Source: Candidatus Woesearchaeota archaeon
Lineage (GTDB): Archaea; Nanobdellota; Nanobdellia; Woesearchaeales; UBA10216
Direction: 5' to 3'
Assembly: GCA_013331515.1 (NCBI GenBank)
Contig: DUGG01000010.1
Coordinates: forward strand, 8,251-17,441
DNA: 9,191 nt
The position numbers and the translations under genes were made by a program. Below are positions 6,426-9,191 of this stretch, piece after piece; within the stretch, counting starts at the first letter, position 1, and the number at the start of each line of letters is the position of its first letter. The notes under the pieces were generated by a model. The model had not been told where the DNA came from, did no database searches, and was given only the letters and a program-made list of their open reading frames with translations.

Positions 6426-7781
6426 ATGAACTTCAGTGAAAGGATGAAGAAGCTGGCAGAGACAGACAAGGAAGCGCTTGAATTGATTCAACTTGAGCTG
6501 CAAAGACAGGAAGATGGCCTTGAGATGATACCCTCGGAGAATTTTGTGAGCATGGCGGTGATGGAGGCAATGGGTTCTGTCTTCACGAACAAGTATTCCG
6601 AGGGCTACCCTGGAAAAAGGTATTATGGCGGGAATGAGTTCGTTGACAAAGCCGAAAATCTGGCAATTGAAAGGGCAAAAAGGGCTTTTAATGTTCCAAG
6701 GGCCAACGTACAGCCATACTCAGGAACGCCTGCAAACTTCGCGGTTTACCTTGCGACATGCCAGCCAGCCGATGTGATAATGGGCCAGGCGCTCCCTGAC
6801 GGCGGCCATCTCACGCACGGCTGGAAGACCAGCTTCTCAGGAATATTCTACAAGCCAGTGCAGTATCACGTAAAACAGGACGGGTACATTGACTTTGACG
6901 AGGCGCGCAGGCTTGCACTGGCGCACAGGCCGAAGCTCATCTGGGTAGGCGCGTCAGCTTATGTCAGGCAATTTCCTTTCAAGGAAATGGCAGAGATTGC
7001 CGACGAAGTCGGCGCATACCTTGCAGCAGATGTCGCACATGTATCCGGGCTGATAATCGGAGGGGCGCATCCAAGCCCTGCACCTTACTGCCACATAATA
7101 ACGACAACAACGCACAAGACGCTCCGCGGGCCAAGGGGGGCAATAATCATGACAACAGAGAAAGGCCTGCAGAAAGACCCAGAGCTTGCTGAGAGGATAG
7201 ACAAGGCGGTCTTCCCGGGACTTCAGGGCGGCCCGCACGACCATCAAACCGCTGCGATCGCGGCGGCGCTGAAAGAGGCGCTGAAGCCGGAATTCAAGGA
7301 ATACGCGCACCAAATCGTCAGGAACTCAAAGGCGCTTGCCACCGAGCTGATGAAAAACGGCATGAAACTCGTCTCCAACGGCACAGACAACCACCTCATG
7401 CTGGTTGACCTTACTACGGTAGCCAAAGGCCACGGCGTTTTCGCGCAGGAAGCGCTGGAAACAGCCGGGATAACCGTGAACAAGAACACCATACCGCATG
7501 ACCCTAGCAGCCCATTCTACCCAAGCGGCGTACGCCTCGGAACACCCGCGCTGACAACAAGAGGGATGAAGGAGGAGGAAATGACGGCCATAGCCAAGTG
7601 GGTAGCTGAGGCAACAAGAGAAACTGAAAAATACCGCCTGCCGGCAGAGAAAAGCGAGATTGCAGAATACGTCAAGGGGGCAAAGCGGGAAATAAGGGAA
7701 AACGCTGCCCTTAAAAGGATAAACACGGAGGTCAGGGAAATGTGCAGGCATTTCCCCCTCTACACGGATGGAACAATATGA
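6426..7781 (+). CDS. glyA: Serine hydroxymethyltransferase (GlyA)
   Basis: PLP enzyme that converts serine plus THF to glycine plus 5,10-methylene-THF. In this operon it would supply both the glycine used by PurD and the one-carbon unit that FolD turns into the PurN cofactor. The 451 residues are about the usual length or slightly longer. Visible motifs are IPSENFVS (35-42), YSEGYPGKRYYGG (57-69), GGHLTHGWK (126-134), the PLP-binding Asp202 and His205 in ADVAHVSG, and the Schiff-base Lys231 in TTTTHKTLRGPRG. The overall wording is bacterial-type (THF-using) rather than that of methanogen SHMT, which suggests a folate-based one-carbon pathway. The ATG at 6426 is chosen because a strong Shine-Dalgarno site ends 5 bases upstream. 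The TGA stop overlaps the ATG of the following 28-codon frame. Confidence 0.96.
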   Translation: MNFSERMKKLAETDKEALELIQLELQRQEDGLEMIPSENFVSMAVMEAMGSVFTNKYSEGYPGKRYYGGNEFVDKAENLAIERAKRAFNVPRANVQPYSGTPANFAVYLATCQPADVIMGQALPDGGHLTHGWKTSFSGIFYKPVQYHVKQDGYIDFDEARRLALAHRPKLIWVGASAYVRQFPFKEMAEIADEVGAYLAADVAHVSGLIIGGAHPSPAPYCHIITTTTHKTLRGPRGAIIMTTEKGLQKDPELAERIDKAVFPGLQGGPHDHQTAAIAAALKEALKPEFKEYAHQIVRNSKALATELMKNGMKLVSNGTDNHLMLVDLTTVAKGHGVFAQEALETAGITVNKNTIPHDPSSPFYPSGVRLGTPALTTRGMKEEEMTAIAKWVAEATRETEKYRLPAEKSEIAEYVKGAKREIRENAALKRINTEVREMCRHFPLYTDGTI

Positions 7782-7864
7782 AACTACCGGCCAGCTGGGA
7801 AGTGCTGCTCGCTGTTGTCGGGCTGCTCGCGCTGTATGCGCTCAATGCACACGGCCTGCTATAG
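7778..7864 (+). CDS. 28-residue single-span membrane microprotein (candidate)
   Basis: A 28-codon frame starts at an ATG that overlaps the glyA stop (ATGA, 7778-7781) and ends with TAG at 7862-7864, the last two bases of which open the folD Shine-Dalgarno AGGAGG. It therefore fills exactly the only gap of more than about 15 bases in the operon. The peptide begins MKLPASWE, continues with a hydrophobic stretch (residues 9-24, VLLAVVGLLALYALNA) and ends HGLL. One membrane helix with a short charged N-terminus is predicted. ATGA junctions of the same kind precede the cyclo-ligase and the Nudix gene, which supports real translation. No known family is recognised. It might be a small partner of the membrane protein upstream or a coupling peptide for folD translation; neither is shown. 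A chance frame cannot be excluded at this length. Confidence 0.55.
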   Translation: MKLPASWEVLLAVVGLLALYALNAHGLL

Positions 7865-7868
7865 GAGG
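7863..7868 (+). promoter_or_regulatory. Shine-Dalgarno site of folD
   Basis: AGGAGG lies 6 bases before the ATG at 7875 and decides the folD start against an upstream in-frame ATG at 7815, which would add 20 residues unrelated to FolD. It overlaps the stop codon of the 28-codon frame, so ribosomes ending there could re-initiate on folD. Confidence 0.8.
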
Positions 7869-7874
7869 AAGCAA

Positions 7875-8717
7875 ATGACAGCCACAATAATTGACGGGAA
7901 AAAAGCTGCGGAAAGGATAAAGGCGCGGATAAAGGCTGAGGTTGCCATGCTCAAGGCGAAGCCGGGACTCGCAGCAGTGCTGGTCGGTGAGAATCCTGCA
8001 TCGAAGGTCTATGTTGACATAAAAAGGAAAACGTGCGACGAGGTTGGGGTTTACTCGGAGCTTTACAAGCTGCCCGAAGAAACAACCGAAAAAGAGCTTC
8101 TTCATCTTATAGACAAGCTGAACAAGAGCGAAAGGATACATGCCATACTTGTCCAGCTTCCACTTCCAAAACACATAAGCGAAGAAAATGTCCTGAAAGA
8201 AATAGCGATTGACAAGGACGTTGATGGATTCAGCATGATTAATGTAGGCAGGCTCGCATCAGGAGAAGAGACTGCTGTGCCGTGCACACCGAAAGGCGTC
8301 ATAAGACTGCTCGAGGAAAATGGCATAGAAGTGGCTGGAAAGAATGCCGTTGTAATAGGCAGGAGCAACATAGTGGGAAAACCGGTTGCTATGCTGCTCC
8401 TGAACAGAAACGCAACGGTAACAGTATGCCACAGCAAAACGCGGCAGTTAGGGGAATACACGAAGGGAGCGGACATACTTGTCGTAGCTGTTGGAAAGCC
8501 AAAGCTTGTCAACGGAGACATGATAAAGGAAGGGGCAACAGTCATTGACGTGGGGATAAACAGGATTGATGGAAAGCTTGTTGGGGATGTCGATTTTGAA
8601 TCGGCCATGAAAAAAGCTGCTTACTTAACGCCAGTACCGGGAGGGGTTGGCCCAATGACAGTTGCAATGCTCATTGAAAACACGCTTGAAAGGTATAAGG
8701 AGATAATGGGAAAATGA
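7875..8717 (+). CDS. folD: Bifunctional methylene-THF dehydrogenase / methenyl-THF cyclohydrolase (FolD)
   Basis: Oxidises 5,10-methylene-THF with NAD(P)+ and hydrolyses the methenyl product to 10-formyl-THF, the formyl donor of the PurN half of the fusion. The 280 residues match the family length. Signature features are SKVYVDIKRKTCDEVG (43-58), with the catalytic Lys50 and Tyr46; VQLPLP (93-98); DKDVDGF (113-119); the dinucleotide-binding GRSNIVGKP (162-170); and the C-terminal PVPGGVGPMTVAML (253-266). All expected active-site residues appear present, so both activities are likely. The ATG at 7875 follows AGGAGG at the right spacing. The stop overlaps the start of the next gene in an ATGA. 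Together with GlyA and the cyclo-ligase it completes a one-carbon route from serine to 10-formyl-THF. Confidence 0.96.
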   Translation: MTATIIDGKKAAERIKARIKAEVAMLKAKPGLAAVLVGENPASKVYVDIKRKTCDEVGVYSELYKLPEETTEKELLHLIDKLNKSERIHAILVQLPLPKHISEENVLKEIAIDKDVDGFSMINVGRLASGEETAVPCTPKGVIRLLEENGIEVAGKNAVVIGRSNIVGKPVAMLLLNRNATVTVCHSKTRQLGEYTKGADILVVAVGKPKLVNGDMIKEGATVIDVGINRIDGKLVGDVDFESAMKKAAYLTPVPGGVGPMTVAMLIENTLERYKEIMGK

Positions 8718-9191
8718 CACATGACCTGCGCCTGGAAGAAGAGGTATTGGCTGTGCTAGAAGATGGAAGCCAGATTGCAATGCCAAAAAGCCAATCTAAA
8801 GGCTACAGGCTCCTAACCGCCCATGTCATACTAAGGCAATCAGAGGCTGTATTGCTAACCCAGCGTACGAGAGGCCCGAGGCCCGATTGCTGGGATGTAG
8901 GCATAACAGAAACCATGAGAAGGCAGGAAAAGGGGCAGTACAAAATTGCCGCAGTGCGGGGGCTCCAGGAAGAGCTTGGAATAACCGTGCCGGAAACAAG
9001 CCTGGCGTTAATCTCCCGAAGGTGGCCTTATGATGAAGGCGACTTTAAAAGGCTCGGGAGCACTTTTGAACTGCATTATGCCGGCAGGCTGCGGCCCAAC
9101 AGCGATGAAATAAAAGCCATAGAATGGGTCACTCCCACAAGGCTGATACAGGAGATAGCAGAAAGAAGCAGGGATTTCCGCGGCCTTTCAA
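8714..9191 (+). CDS. Nudix-superfamily hydrolase with a variant Nudix box, C-terminal end missing
   Basis: The frame starts at an ATG that overlaps the folD stop (ATGA) and stays open for 159 codons to the right edge. The N-terminal part (EEEVLAVLEDG, then MPKSQSKGYRLLTAHVIL at 23-40, then LLTQRTRGPRPDCWDVG) follows the layout of YfcD/isopentenyl-diphosphate-isomerase-like Nudix proteins. The Nudix box is at 63-90 and keeps AAVRGLQEELGI, with the metal-binding Glu-Glu pair E86/E87. However, the Glu normally 8 residues before the conserved Arg82 is Gly74, and the Glu normally just after that Arg is Gly83. Activity may be altered, or this may be an isomerase-like subgroup. The substrate cannot be read from the sequence. 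The tight coupling to folD suggests a nucleotide or cofactor substrate or a housekeeping role, which is inference. Confidence 0.82.
   Translation, partial: MTHDLRLEEEVLAVLEDGSQIAMPKSQSKGYRLLTAHVILRQSEAVLLTQRTRGPRPDCWDVGITETMRRQEKGQYKIAAVRGLQEELGITVPETSLALISRRWPYDEGDFKRLGSTFELHYAGRLRPNSDEIKAIEWVTPTRLIQEIAERSRDFRGLS

Noticed and set aside
7815..7874. N-terminal extension of folD from an upstream ATG
   Set aside because: The extra 20 residues are Cys/Arg-rich, not found in FolD, and overlap the 28-codon frame; the ATG at 7875 has a textbook AGGAGG.
1..9191. Search for tRNA/rRNA genes, CRISPR arrays, insertion sequences, riboswitches and strong terminators
   Set aside because: Nothing with the required folds, repeats, transposase motifs or T-rich hairpin ends was seen; the operon has almost no non-coding space after 819 and continues past the right edge.

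Overview
The window looks like a piece of an archaeal genome, most likely an uncultured lineage of the DPANN type. This is an inference. It rests on three things: heavy use of AGG/AGA for arginine and ATA for isoleucine, TATA-like boxes at archaeal spacing ahead of the two outermost genes, and a PurD domain that reads like archaeal PurD. The folate enzymes (GlyA, FolD, the PurN domain) look like the tetrahydrofolate-using types common in bacteria. No rRNA, tRNA, CRISPR array, insertion sequence or other mobile element is visible.

Layout: positions 1-616 carry the 5' part of an unrecognised gene on the minus strand that runs off the left edge. Positions 617-818 are a divergent promoter region with TATA-like elements facing both ways and a small GC-rich palindrome. 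From 819 to the right edge every gene is on the plus strand and the gaps are tiny or negative, so this reads as one operon: purF; a class I glutamine amidotransferase; a purD-purN fusion; 5-formyltetrahydrofolate cyclo-ligase; a multi-pass membrane protein; glyA; a 28-codon membrane microORF that exactly fills the glyA-folD gap; folD; and a Nudix-like hydrolase cut by the right edge. ATGA start/stop overlaps occur at three junctions (5099, 7778, 8714).

How the genes fit together: PurF makes phosphoribosylamine from PRPP and glutamine, the PurD half ligates glycine to it, and the PurN half formylates the product with 10-formyl-THF. These are steps 1 to 3 of purine synthesis. GlyA turns serine into glycine (a PurD substrate) and 5,10-methylene-THF. 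FolD oxidises and hydrolyses that to 10-formyl-THF (the PurN cofactor). The cyclo-ligase returns the side product 5-formyl-THF to the pool. The operon is therefore a compact unit for supplying glycine and one-carbon groups to early purine synthesis. Three members have no assigned job in it: the free-standing amidotransferase, the membrane protein (its C-terminal half resembles a transporter S component or MreD) and the 28-residue peptide. These three, together with the PurD-PurN fusion, are the most interesting parts of the window.
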